Shown piece by piece: positions 17,160 to 25,982 of a DNA stretch of 64,000 nt; position 1 is the stretch's first letter; every line of letters begins with the position of its first letter. Source of the stretch: Undibacterium paludis. GTDB taxonomy: Bacteria; Pseudomonadota; Gammaproteobacteria; Burkholderiales; Burkholderiaceae_D. The stretch lies in the NCBI RefSeq assembly GCF_022568815.1, contig NZ_JAKZHX010000007.1, positions 1-64,000 on the forward strand. The letters are read 5' to 3'. Below the pieces are notes generated by a model, which was not told where the DNA came from, ran no database searches, and saw nothing but the letters and a program-made list of their open reading frames with translations. The position numbers and the translations under genes are program-made.

Positions 17160-18668
17160 TCAGCTTCTGGCCTTGCAATGCTGGGCAATATAGGCAGCAT
17201 GCCCTGGCATGATGGCCACGCATTTCTGCACTACCTCACGCACACTTTCAAGATATTCCATGGTGTCCGCTTCGGTCTGCAAATTTACCAGAGGATTGAG
17301 GTTTTCAGGAATTAAATTTTGCCCTTCAAAAACCTGCAACCAACCAATCTCGGCAAACAGTTCATTATCGACGCGCAGCAAGCGCCCGCTGGCGCGGAAC
17401 AAGTCAATCTTGTGCTGCAGACTTTCCGGCACGGGCATGGCTGCACAGGCTTTCCAGAAATCAGAATCATCGCGCTGATTGAGTTTGTAATGCAGAATCA
17501 CAAAGTCGCGAATACGTTCATATTCAAAGCGTGACTGACGATTGTATTCTGCAATATCGACAGCGTTGAAACTCCGGTCAGGAAAGAAGTCAATCAGGCG
17601 CGCAATGGCAGATTGTATGAGGTGAATACTGGTTGATTCCAATGGTTCGAGAAAGCCACTGGACAAACCTATCGCGACCACATTCTTGTTCCAGGTTTTA
17701 TTACGCATACCAGTCTTGAACCTGATGACGCGTGGATCAGCCAGTGGCTTGCCATCAAGATTAGACAGCAGCACAGAAGCCGCCTCATCATCGCTGACAT
17801 ACTGGCTGCAATACACATGGCCATTACCTATGCGATGTTGCAGAGGGATGCGCCACTGCCAGCCAGCACGGTGAGCGGTGGCCCTAGTATAGGGCAATAG
17901 CTCGGATGCAGATTCACAGGGCACAGCCTGCGCCCGGTCACAAGGCAACCAGTGCGACCAGTCTTCATAACCGGTGTGCAAAGTTTGCTCTATCAATAAG
18001 CCGCGGAAGCCTGAGCAATCAATGAATAAATCACCGTTGATGCGTTCGCCATTTTCCAGAACAATGGCATCGACAAAGCCATCAGCCTCGCGTTGGCTGA
18101 CTGAGACTATCTTGCCTTCCGTACGCGTGACACCGCGTGATTCGGCGATCTTGCGCAGATAACGTGCATACAGTCTGGCGTCAAAATGATAAGCATGCGC
18201 AATCTGGTTCAGCGGTGAATTCGGCACGTCGTGACGTGCGGGCATGAATTTATTTGCCTTGCCCATCATGCGGGTGATGGAATAGGCCGCCAGCTCATCG
18301 GCCTTGCCCAGCGTGCGCATTTTCTGCCAATACTGATCAAAGCGTACGCTACCCAGGTCCTGGCCTATGCTGCCAAAGCCATGCATGTAGCGGTCACCCT
18401 GCCTGCCCCAGTTAACGAATTCTATCGCCAGCTTGAAGGTTCCCTGGGTCTCACGCAGGAATTCATTTTCATCGATACCGACGACCTGGTTGAATCTTTG
18501 TATCATCGGTATGGTGGCTTCGCCGACACCGACAATACCAATTTCATCCGACTCCACTACGCGTATCTGATATTGTCCCTGTAAGACCGTCGCCAGCGCC
18601 GTTGCCGTCATCCAGCCAGCCGTACCACCACCAACAATCACCACGTTTTTTATCGTTGTATTCTGCAT
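17160..18668 (-). CDS. Flavin-dependent halogenase (tryptophan halogenase family)
   Basis: A 502-residue FAD protein. GGGTAGW (13-19) binds FAD. K79, in TFKLAIEF, is the lysine that carries the hypohalous intermediate in PrnA-type halogenases. WQWRIP (270-275) is the family signature WxWxIP, which blocks mono-oxygenation. SGFLEPLEST supplies the substrate-side glutamate. It should halogenate an electron-rich aromatic compound using reduced FAD, chloride or bromide and oxygen. No flavin reductase or secondary-metabolite gene is nearby; instead it follows a TBDR, as in many Caulobacter- and Xanthomonas-type loci, so its true substrate is open. GGAG lies 7 bases before the ATG. A strong terminator separates it from the receptor. 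Confidence 0.9.
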   Translation of the reverse strand: MQNTTIKNVVIVGGGTAGWMTATALATVLQGQYQIRVVESDEIGIVGVGEATIPMIQRFNQVVGIDENEFLRETQGTFKLAIEFVNWGRQGDRYMHGFGSIGQDLGSVRFDQYWQKMRTLGKADELAAYSITRMMGKANKFMPARHDVPNSPLNQIAHAYHFDARLYARYLRKIAESRGVTRTEGKIVSVSQREADGFVDAIVLENGERINGDLFIDCSGFRGLLIEQTLHTGYEDWSHWLPCDRAQAVPCESASELLPYTRATAHRAGWQWRIPLQHRIGNGHVYCSQYVSDDEAASVLLSNLDGKPLADPRVIRFKTGMRNKTWNKNVVAIGLSSGFLEPLESTSIHLIQSAIARLIDFFPDRSFNAVDIAEYNRQSRFEYERIRDFVILHYKLNQRDDSDFWKACAAMPVPESLQHKIDLFRASGRLLRVDNELFAEIGWLQVFEGQNLIPENLNPLVNLQTEADTMEYLESVREVVQKCVAIMPGHAAYIAQHCKARS

Positions 18669-18685
18669 TTTGTCTCCACCAAAAA

Positions 18686-18723
18686 AAACAGCCCCTGTAA
18701 GCTGACGCTGACAGGGGCTGTTT
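18686..18723 (-). terminator. Strong intercistronic terminator between TBDR and halogenase
   Basis: A perfect 13-bp stem AAACAGCCCCTGT (18686-18698) / ACAGGGGCTGTTT (18711-18723), followed on the minus strand by an eight-T run. It lies in the 65-base gap after the receptor stop and before the halogenase start, so only part of the receptor transcripts should read into the halogenase. Confidence 0.9.
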
Positions 18724-18733
18724 GTCTTTTCGC

Positions 18734-21532
18734 TTAAAACTTATAGTTCAAGCCAAACAGATAAGTTCTGCCATACACAGTTTTATCCGTGATCTTGCTT
18801 GGATCAGTATCATATTGCTGGAACGGTGCATTGTTCCAGTTATTTGCTTGCGCCAGCAATGATAAACCTTTCAGGTAACCTGTCTGGAATTCATACGACA
18901 CCTGGAAATCAACGATGGTTTCACCCTTGATGAAAGTCAGTTGCTGATTATCCTGGAAGTCGCTGATCTGGCCCAGGAAGTCAGAGCGTTTGCGTCCGGC
19001 TACCGCTATCTGGAAGCCATTCTTTTCATAGTACAAACGCAGATTGCTGACGCGCTTGGACAGGCCTGGCAATGGAATATTTGCCGCACTGATATTCTGC
19101 GTACCAAAACCAAATGCAGGCAAAGTAATCTGACTCGACGTATCAGAGTGATTCACCATGACGCCAAAACCATCCAGTACTGGCGTAATCATGGAGAAAG
19201 GAATATTCAAGGCGACTTCAAAGCCATGGATATTGCCGCCATTGCCATTTTGTGGCGTCGTCAGCAAGCCAACGGTAGAACCTTGATATGGACCAGTCAA
19301 AGGCAGTGGTGTCGTTGCGCTGACAAACGGTTTAAAGTCAAAAGTGCGTGGCGCACGGTAGATATAAGTATCGAGTTGCTTATAGAAACCGGCAACGCTG
19401 AAATAACCCTTCTTACCGAAATATTTTTCATACGACAAATCAAAAGCCTTGGCACTGAAAGGCTTCAACTCTGGATTGCCACCAGTACCAGTGAGGATAG
19501 GGAAGGCGCCACCGGTTTTGACACCGAATTCCTGGCTGGCACGCAAATCATCCATGTTTGCACGAGACAACACTTTTGCCAGACCAACACGCAAGAACTG
19601 TTCTTTACCCAGATCAAAAGACACATTCAGGCTAGGCAGGAAATCGGAATAAGACTTGCCACCCGACGCAGTCGTAAATGGGCAGGTATCCACCGTAATG
19701 CCCGTGCACTTGGCGAGATCAACCTGATTACCGGTGGAGCGCTGGTTAGTATGAATGAACTGACCACCGAAATTACCACGGTAATTCAAGCCCATGAGCT
19801 GACCGTCCAGGTCACCCATCGCATAGGCGGTCGTTACTTTTTCACTGACAGACCAGTCTTTTGCGAGCACAGATGCGTCAACCCAGCGCGCCAGATCATA
19901 AATCGTACCCAAAGAACCATCAGGATCAAAAGAAACAACTGGCAGACCAACCGTGCCTGCGGTTGCAACCGCACTACCAGGCACAGCTGCAGATGCGTAT
20001 CCGCCGCCGCCCTTGACAACCAGGCGCCCTTCCTGGCCAGTACGGGCTTTATCACGGTCCGTATAATTGAGGCCAAACTGGGCAGCAACGACAGGGCCAA
20101 AATTCACATCACGTTTAGCACTCAGACGTATGCTGTTGACCTTGTCGTTAATATCGGGCAAAGCCACATATCCGGCTTGTGGCGTATTCGGGCCACCGCC
20201 CCAGCCATCAACGTCAGTCAGCCTGGCAACATTGCGGTCGGAATAGTTCAGACTGGTCGTGTACTTCACATCAGAAAAATTACCGCCGTTAAAACCGGTA
20301 TAAGAAATCGAACCCAGTGGCAATGCATCACCCGGCTGACCTGCGGTGGTTTCATAACGTTTGCTATGCTTGACTGCTTTCGAATAAGACAGATCGGCTA
20401 CTGCGGTCCACTCATCGAGTTTCATTTCACTGTTCCAGCCTATCGAAGTCAGCTTGTCGTCAGCGCTTTCCTTGTGGTTGCGAACTACGCCTTTGTAGTT
20501 ACTGAAAGTACCGGCTGTAGCGACGCCATTGACGATAGTTGCATTGCTGAGCACCCCGTCTGGATCATAACCGCCAGCGGAGCCGGCAATTGCACCTTCG
20601 AGACCGGTTTTCTTCAAGCTGGTAGAACCTGCTGAGTAAAATACATCGACCGATGATTTGAAGTTTTTATTTGGCTTGTATTGCAGCGTCAGAGAAGCGC
20701 CATCGCGGTTATTCTTGCTGACTTCCGTATCAGACTTAAATCCGCCTGGTGCCACAACTTTGGCGCCGTTATAATCAACTGTCGGAGCAAAGCCCCCCCA
20801 GGAGTCAAATTTTTGCTGACCACCGCCATCTTCCTTGAACTTGGTCAGGCCCAGCGAAACACCAATAGTGCGGTTGGCAAACTGATCGACATAAGAGAAT
20901 GATGCGCGGTCGCCTGTGCCCTCTTCGGAGCCTGATTGTACGCCGGTGCGCTGTTTGCGATAGCTGGCTGCCAAAACGCGCTTGCCAAAATCGAGTGGCT
21001 TGAGTGTATTCAAATCGATAGTTGCTGCCAGGCCCTGACCAACCAGTGCTGCATCTGGCGTCTTATAGATCAAGACAGAACCCATGAGTTCAGCCGGAAA
21101 CAGATCAAATTCCGGACTGCGGGCATTACCTGTAGAAGCCTGTTCACGACCGTTCAGCAGGGAGCCATTGAAACTTGGAGACAAGCCACGCACGCTGACA
21201 TCCGCCGCTTTGCCGGACGAACGGCTGCGCTGTGCGGTAACACCTGGCAAACGGGCAATCGATTCTGCCACGCTTGCATCCGGCAGTTTGCCGATATCTT
21301 CCGCAGAAATTGCTTCGACGATGGAATTGGAATTTTTCTTGATCGAGATGGCTTCTTCTATGCCTTTGCGGATACCTGTCACGACCACTGTATTGCTTGA
21401 CGCCTCTTGCGCGCTGGCGATATCGGCCATACTGAAGATCAACACCGCACATCCAGCCGCAACCGGACTCAACTTAAAAGAAAAACGGTGCAGAGCTTCG
21501 CCCTGCCGACGCTTTTGCGTAGCTTGTTTCAT
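18734..21532 (-). CDS. TonB-dependent receptor, probably for maltodextrins
   Basis: A 932-residue outer-membrane receptor. A long basic N-terminus and signal peptide end at ASAQ. A TonB-box-like segment follows (NTVVVTGIR), then a plug domain (about 60-180, with LPDASVAESIARLPGV and SVRGLSPSFNGSLLNG) and a 22-strand-type barrel ending in YLFGLNYKF with terminal Phe, as needed for barrel assembly. The plug resembles the MalA/carbohydrate receptor group. With the GH13/GH31/MFS genes it probably imports maltodextrins; the substrate is inferred from context only. GAGGGGA precedes the ATG at 21532. A consensus-like promoter lies at 21636-21663 and HexR-like boxes at 21782-21812. Confidence 0.92.
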   Translation of the reverse strand: MKQATQKRRQGEALHRFSFKLSPVAAGCAVLIFSMADIASAQEASSNTVVVTGIRKGIEEAISIKKNSNSIVEAISAEDIGKLPDASVAESIARLPGVTAQRSRSSGKAADVSVRGLSPSFNGSLLNGREQASTGNARSPEFDLFPAELMGSVLIYKTPDAALVGQGLAATIDLNTLKPLDFGKRVLAASYRKQRTGVQSGSEEGTGDRASFSYVDQFANRTIGVSLGLTKFKEDGGGQQKFDSWGGFAPTVDYNGAKVVAPGGFKSDTEVSKNNRDGASLTLQYKPNKNFKSSVDVFYSAGSTSLKKTGLEGAIAGSAGGYDPDGVLSNATIVNGVATAGTFSNYKGVVRNHKESADDKLTSIGWNSEMKLDEWTAVADLSYSKAVKHSKRYETTAGQPGDALPLGSISYTGFNGGNFSDVKYTTSLNYSDRNVARLTDVDGWGGGPNTPQAGYVALPDINDKVNSIRLSAKRDVNFGPVVAAQFGLNYTDRDKARTGQEGRLVVKGGGGYASAAVPGSAVATAGTVGLPVVSFDPDGSLGTIYDLARWVDASVLAKDWSVSEKVTTAYAMGDLDGQLMGLNYRGNFGGQFIHTNQRSTGNQVDLAKCTGITVDTCPFTTASGGKSYSDFLPSLNVSFDLGKEQFLRVGLAKVLSRANMDDLRASQEFGVKTGGAFPILTGTGGNPELKPFSAKAFDLSYEKYFGKKGYFSVAGFYKQLDTYIYRAPRTFDFKPFVSATTPLPLTGPYQGSTVGLLTTPQNGNGGNIHGFEVALNIPFSMITPVLDGFGVMVNHSDTSSQITLPAFGFGTQNISAANIPLPGLSKRVSNLRLYYEKNGFQIAVAGRKRSDFLGQISDFQDNQQLTFIKGETIVDFQVSYEFQTGYLKGLSLLAQANNWNNAPFQQYDTDPSKITDKTVYGRTYLFGLNYKF

Positions 21533-21635
21533 GTAATGTCCCCTCACACTTTTATTTGACTTGCACTCTTTGAGTCACCGGGCAGAAACCCAACATTCCG
21601 GCACGGCAATCAGAACCCAACGTTCCGAAATGAAT

Positions 21636-21663
21636 TTTGTACTAAAACTAGATTAAGTGTCAA
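21636..21663 (-). promoter_or_regulatory. Sigma-70 type promoter of the TBDR gene
   Basis: On the minus strand TTGACA (21663-21658) is followed after 16 bases by TACAAA (21641-21636), about 105 bases before the receptor start. Directly upstream of the -35 lie two direct TTGTAGT repeats, half-sites similar to the HexR-like boxes. Confidence 0.5.
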
Positions 21664-21781
21664 ACAAAGACTACAAAAAACTACAAGTCTGAATCAAGCA
21701 ATACATCCATCCTCTATGGGAAGCAGCGAGCCATGCACCAAGATGTGTTGCATACGCCCCACAAGAGAGCAAGAGAACAAT

Positions 21782-21812
21782 GTAGTTAGACTACTTTATG
21801 TAATTGAACTAC
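21782..21812. promoter_or_regulatory. Tandem HexR-like operator boxes upstream of the TBDR
   Basis: GTAGTTAGACTAC (21782-21794) is a perfect 5-3-5 palindrome. GTAATTGAACTAC (21800-21812) follows with 18 bases between box starts. Both fit GTART-N3-AYTAC, the form described for HexR sites. The 661-base gap 21533-22193 holds these boxes and the promoter at 21636; no gene is visible. Confidence 0.6.
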
Positions 21813-22193
21813 TTACTCTTTTATATACAAATTGCGCTCCCTAACTCTTTTTGCCTGCCTTTTGACAATCGTGAATAAGTCAAAGCGATTAGCACTCAGA
21901 CAGGGAAATGCCTGGGGCCCGTATTACCAACACCTGATTCGATTGAAGTGACCACATACAGGAACAGAAACTAGAGGGGGGAAAGAGATCAAAGATTGTT
22001 GCTACCCCACAGACACGGGCACAGCAGTTCTTTATTGTTGATCAGATCGGTTAACTGACAGCATGCAGCTGGCAGCTCTGGCACAAAAATTACAAAAATA
22101 TTAAAGGCAAGTATCGCAGCTTGGGTTAATCAGGTACCAGACTGGTCGCAGTACGCACGAACCACCCTGTCTTTAACTTCGATGACTGAAGTA

Positions 22194-23060
22194 CTAGACA
22201 TACAGCTCCCCCTTGGCTACCAGGCAAACTTGCCCGTGCACGGTAATCGTGTCGTCTGCTGCATTTTGCATGGCATGCAATTCACTGGGGCGATGTACAA
22301 AGCTACCCTGTGCAAATACCAGACCTTCTCCAGCTTGGGCGCGCTGATGCCTGATCAGGTATGCCGCTGCCGCTCCTGCCGCACTGCCTGTAGCAATGTC
22401 TTCGATCTTGCCTTCATTATCCCAGGTGCGCCCTTCGCGCCGGTTGATATCGAGCACATAGACAAATTTTGCATCAGCGCCGGCCAACAGTGTTTCAAAT
22501 TTTTCATGACAGATACGTGCCCTGTCCAGGTGCTGCTGCACAGGTACGATCAGATAGGGTAAGCCGGTGGAAACCACTTGCAAGGGTAAATCATTTGCCT
22601 GATCATGCGCATGCAGGTTCAATGCTTTCAGAAAAACTTCGCTGACGGGTGGTGGCAACGGCTCACCAAAGCTGGCCTTACCCTGGTTCATGACGGCAAA
22701 GTAATTGCCATGCTCTTGTTTGCTACTGGCAAAGACACTGCGCTCATTCAAAACAAATTCAAACTCGGCAGACTCGTCCTGCGAAAAAAAATGCTGATGC
22801 AGGTAGGCTGCCGCGCCAATGATGGGATGACCGGCAAAGCCCAACTCTTCTTCCATGGTAAAAATGTGGGCACGCCATTTTGAGTGACCCTCTAGCGCCT
22901 GAAGAAAAATACTTTCAAACTGGCGCATCTCGCGCGTCATTGCCAGCATCATGTAGGTTGAGATAGTCTGTTCCAGAACGAAGACGCCCAAACCATTGCC
23001 AGCCAGGGTTTGCCTGGCAAATACGTCAACCAGGGCAAACGGAAAAGTTTGTTTTTTCAA
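22194..23060 (-). CDS. PhzF family isomerase-like protein
   Basis: A 288-residue protein of the diaminopimelate-epimerase-like fold. Family signs are FALVDVFARQTLAGNGLGV at the start, an acidic MRQFESIF segment that may carry the catalytic glutamate, EELGFAGHPIIGAA, and the glycine-rich EDIATGSAAGAAAAYL. PhzF itself isomerises a phenazine precursor, but most members have unknown substrates and no phenazine genes are present here. The start is a TTG at 23060, with AGGGAG six bases upstream. An in-frame ATG at 23081 has a poorer site. Confidence 0.82.
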   Translation of the reverse strand: MKKQTFPFALVDVFARQTLAGNGLGVFVLEQTISTYMMLAMTREMRQFESIFLQALEGHSKWRAHIFTMEEELGFAGHPIIGAAAYLHQHFFSQDESAEFEFVLNERSVFASSKQEHGNYFAVMNQGKASFGEPLPPPVSEVFLKALNLHAHDQANDLPLQVVSTGLPYLIVPVQQHLDRARICHEKFETLLAGADAKFVYVLDINRREGRTWDNEGKIEDIATGSAAGAAAAYLIRHQRAQAGEGLVFAQGSFVHRPSELHAMQNAADDTITVHGQVCLVAKGELYV

Positions 23061-23146
23061 TCGATTCTCCCTGGCCTGCATCAGCCTGTGGCGAGTGACA
23101 AGGTTTCATCAGTATAGGCAAGAAAACCGCAAGATAAAGACAAATC

Positions 23147-23539
23147 TCATTCCGAGCCATGCTGGCGGCGACGCCAGTAGTGGCCATATAGATAAAGGCA
23201 ACTCATGGGTAGCAAAAACCAGAATATCGCGTTGGCTATTACGCTTGCTTTTGTAAAATTGAAATCATAATGATTGTCAGTTGCATCCACATACACCGCC
23301 ATGAAAGGCAGACCTGCGAACCAGCCTTCGCCAGCAACGTTAGAATAAGGTAAAAGCATCCAGAAAGTGCCCAGCCAGGAACTCAAGGCAAGCAGGATAC
23401 CTGCAGCAAAAGCACCGTAGCTGAGTTTTTTCCAATTCGCTGGACTATCACCGCGCCCCACATGCAACAGGTTGCTGATCAGGCTGTAAACACCGGCAAG
23501 CATGAGCACACTGGCCGCCAGTATGATGGTAATGAACAT
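23147..23539 (-). CDS. Four-helix inner-membrane protein of unknown function
   Basis: A 130-residue protein with hydrophobic segments near residues 3-23, 40-62, 72-85 and 100-122, ending in a basic RRRQHGSE tail. No family is recognised. AGGA lies 7 bases before the ATG at 23539; the open frame extends further upstream but without support. It stands between the PhzF-like gene and the tandem receptors, on the opposite strand from the latter. Confidence 0.6.
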   Translation of the reverse strand: MFITIILAASVLMLAGVYSLISNLLHVGRGDSPANWKKLSYGAFAAGILLALSSWLGTFWMLLPYSNVAGEGWFAGLPFMAVYVDATDNHYDFNFTKASVIANAIFWFLLPMSCLYLYGHYWRRRQHGSE

Positions 23540-23744
23540 GATGATCCTGAAACAGCAATAAGAAAATTTTAGCAATGCACAAGGCTTAAGCCAATTGTAT
23601 ATGTAATTATAGGAATTCATGCAGCTTCCGTTGTAAAACTGGCTTGTTCGCCTTTTTCCTGGCAGTCTTGCTTGATCACCGTGGCAGGCTGGATTAAGCT
23701 GGATGCGATGCATCAGTCACGACTGAAGATTACTGAGCCCGAAA

Positions 23745-25871
23745 ATGGTCATAACAAAAAAACTTATGCAATCTCGATCACCATTTTTCCTGCCTTTATG
23801 TGCTGTCCTTGCATTGCTCAGCGGCGCAGCTCATGCAGCCGGTACCATAGAAGAAGAGGAACTGGCTCTGGTATATGGCGACAAGTCCATGATCAGTATC
23901 GCCACCGGTAAAGCACTGAGCTTGCGACGTGCTCCCGCGGTGGCCTCTGTCATCACGGCAGAGGATATACATGCCCAGGGCTTCACTGATATTGACCAGG
24001 TCATGGAAACCATACCCGGCATGCATGTGAGTCGTTCAGCCATCACCTATTTCCCTGTCTATATGATGCGTGGCATAGGTGGCGGTGGCGTCACCAATCC
24101 GCACATACTGGTGCTGCAAAATGGCATACCAATGACAACCTCATACACCGGCGACAAAGGACAGATGCTCTGGCACGGCATTTCAGTGGAGAACATTTCG
24201 CGTATTGAAATCATACGCGGACCGGGTTCCGCGTTGTATGGTGCAGATGCGTATTCGGGTGTTATCAATATCATCACCAAAACTGCAGACGAAATACCGG
24301 GTACGCTATTGGGCGCAGGCTTTGGTTCATTTCGCACCCGTGATGCCTGGGCTTTGCATGGCGGACAATGGGGACCATTCAAGGTGGCAGCTTATCTGCG
24401 TGCCGGCGCTACGGACGGCCAGAAAGAATTGCTGACAGCCGATGCACAAACCAGGAATGACAAGCTGTTCGGCAGCAGGGTGAGTCTGGCCCCGGGCAGC
24501 GTGCATACGGGCTTTAACCCTGTCGACGGCAATCTTGACCTGAGCATGGATAACTGGCGCTGGCGCTCCAGCCTGTTACGCAGGTCGGACTTACAAACGG
24601 GAGCGGGTGTTTCTTCTGCGCTCGATTTTGGCGCGGGCGCTACCACAGAAAGATTGACTTCCGACCTGTCCTGGACAGACCAGGATTTTGCCCCGGGCTG
24701 GGAAGTCGGCACGACGTTCAGCTATCTGTACTACGTCGAGACAAGCAGTCTGCAGCTCTTGCCGCCAGGCGCAAGATTACCTACTGGTGTCTTCCCGAAC
24801 GGCATGATAGGCGGTCCGTCGCGCTGGGAGCGGCAATTTCGTCTGTCAGCCTTTGCCAGCTACACAGCCTGGACTGACCACCAATTACGGCTCGGTCTGG
24901 GACACGATGATGTGAATCTGTACCGTACCCAGACCATCAAGAATTTTCTGCTCAGCCCCGCAGGCATCCCCATTCCCACCGGGCCAGTAATCGACTACAG
25001 CCAGATACAACCGCACATATTGCCAACGAGGCGGCAAATCGATTACCTGTATGCGCAGGATGAATGGAATCTGGCCAAAGACTGGACCATGACCGCCGGC
25101 ATACGCCACGACAGATATTCTGATTTTGGCAACACGACCAACCCACGTCTGGCCCTGGTCTGGGATGCCAGTCACAACCTGACCGCCAAACTGCTGTACG
25201 GGCGGGCTTTTCGTGCCCCGGCCTTTAATGAGTCCCGCGGCCTCAATCCCGTCGCCAATGGCAACCCCGATTTGAAGCCGGAGCGTATTGCCACCAGTGA
25301 GCTGGCCCTGTCCTGGCAAGCGAACAAGGATGTTTTACTGAACCTGAATCTGTTTCACTACACCATGCAGGACATCATTCGCGCCATACCAAACTCGACA
25401 CCTGGCACAGGCTCGACTTTTTTCAACACCGGCCAGCAAAGCGGCCGCGGCCTTGAAGCAGAATTGCGCTGGGATGTGAATACAAATCTGAAGTTGCTGG
25501 CAAATTACTCATATCAGCATTCGACCGATGAAGCTACGCAAACCGATGCAGGTTATGCCCCTCACCATCATTTGTACGCCAGAGCAGACTGGCAGGTCAG
25601 TCCGGGCTGGAGCGTCAGCCCGCAATTGAACTGGGTGGCAGATCGTCGTCGCGCCGCCGGTGATCTGCGCCCGGCCATCCCTGACTACACCAGTCTGGAC
25701 CTGAGTCTGCGCTCATTGCGGGAACGCGGCAAATGGGAATGGTCGGCAACGATACGCAACCTCTTCAATGCTGACATAAGAGAACCAAGTATTGCCCCCG
25801 GCCTGGCAATACCGAATGACCTGCCCATGGCGCCAAGATCCATTTATCTGCAAGTCTTGTATAAAATATAA
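23745..25871 (+). CDS. TonB-dependent receptor, first of a tandem pair
   Basis: A 708-residue outer-membrane receptor with a signal peptide ending AAHA. The plug domain (about 45-180) contains APAVASVITAEDI, DQVMETIPGMHV and ISRIEIIRGPGSALYGADAY. The barrel carries LKPERIATSELALSW and ends near YLQVLYKI, whose terminal aliphatic residue replaces the usual Phe. The segment EEELALVYGDK, just after the signal, is shared with the next receptor and may hold the TonB-interacting region. The substrate is unknown; no siderophore, heme or cobalamin genes are adjacent. Upstream of the ATG there is only a weak ribosome site. Confidence 0.9.
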   Translation: MVITKKLMQSRSPFFLPLCAVLALLSGAAHAAGTIEEEELALVYGDKSMISIATGKALSLRRAPAVASVITAEDIHAQGFTDIDQVMETIPGMHVSRSAITYFPVYMMRGIGGGGVTNPHILVLQNGIPMTTSYTGDKGQMLWHGISVENISRIEIIRGPGSALYGADAYSGVINIITKTADEIPGTLLGAGFGSFRTRDAWALHGGQWGPFKVAAYLRAGATDGQKELLTADAQTRNDKLFGSRVSLAPGSVHTGFNPVDGNLDLSMDNWRWRSSLLRRSDLQTGAGVSSALDFGAGATTERLTSDLSWTDQDFAPGWEVGTTFSYLYYVETSSLQLLPPGARLPTGVFPNGMIGGPSRWERQFRLSAFASYTAWTDHQLRLGLGHDDVNLYRTQTIKNFLLSPAGIPIPTGPVIDYSQIQPHILPTRRQIDYLYAQDEWNLAKDWTMTAGIRHDRYSDFGNTTNPRLALVWDASHNLTAKLLYGRAFRAPAFNESRGLNPVANGNPDLKPERIATSELALSWQANKDVLLNLNLFHYTMQDIIRAIPNSTPGTGSTFFNTGQQSGRGLEAELRWDVNTNLKLLANYSYQHSTDEATQTDAGYAPHHHLYARADWQVSPGWSVSPQLNWVADRRRAAGDLRPAIPDYTSLDLSLRSLRERGKWEWSATIRNLFNADIREPSIAPGLAIPNDLPMAPRSIYLQVLYKI

Positions 25872-25982
25872 GTATGTAAGACATGCATACATCCGTACAA
25901 CGCCCTCTGAAAGTCAGTGACAGTACTTTCTGACGGACTTATGATGCAGATACTGAAGCAATGACTGACCGGGGGAGTAAAG

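Noticed and set aside
16912-17223. A 103-codon minus-strand frame across the repeat before the halogenase
   Set aside because: It lies almost wholly within the inverted-repeat element and overlaps the halogenase C-terminus; its sequence is explained by the repeat.
18941-20635. A 564-codon plus-strand frame
   Set aside because: It is antisense to the TBDR gene and has no recognisable domain; long antisense frames are common opposite biased codon use.
21661-21690. The ACTAC direct repeats as a CRISPR or satellite array
   Set aside because: Only two short copies, without spacers of constant length; better seen as half-operators.
22194-23060. Phenazine biosynthesis
   Set aside because: Only a PhzF-like fold protein is present; no other phz gene lies in the window.
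25872-25982. A riboswitch or Fur box before the second tandem TBDR
   Set aside because: The 111-base gap is too short for a cobalamin riboswitch and shows no Fur-like palindrome.
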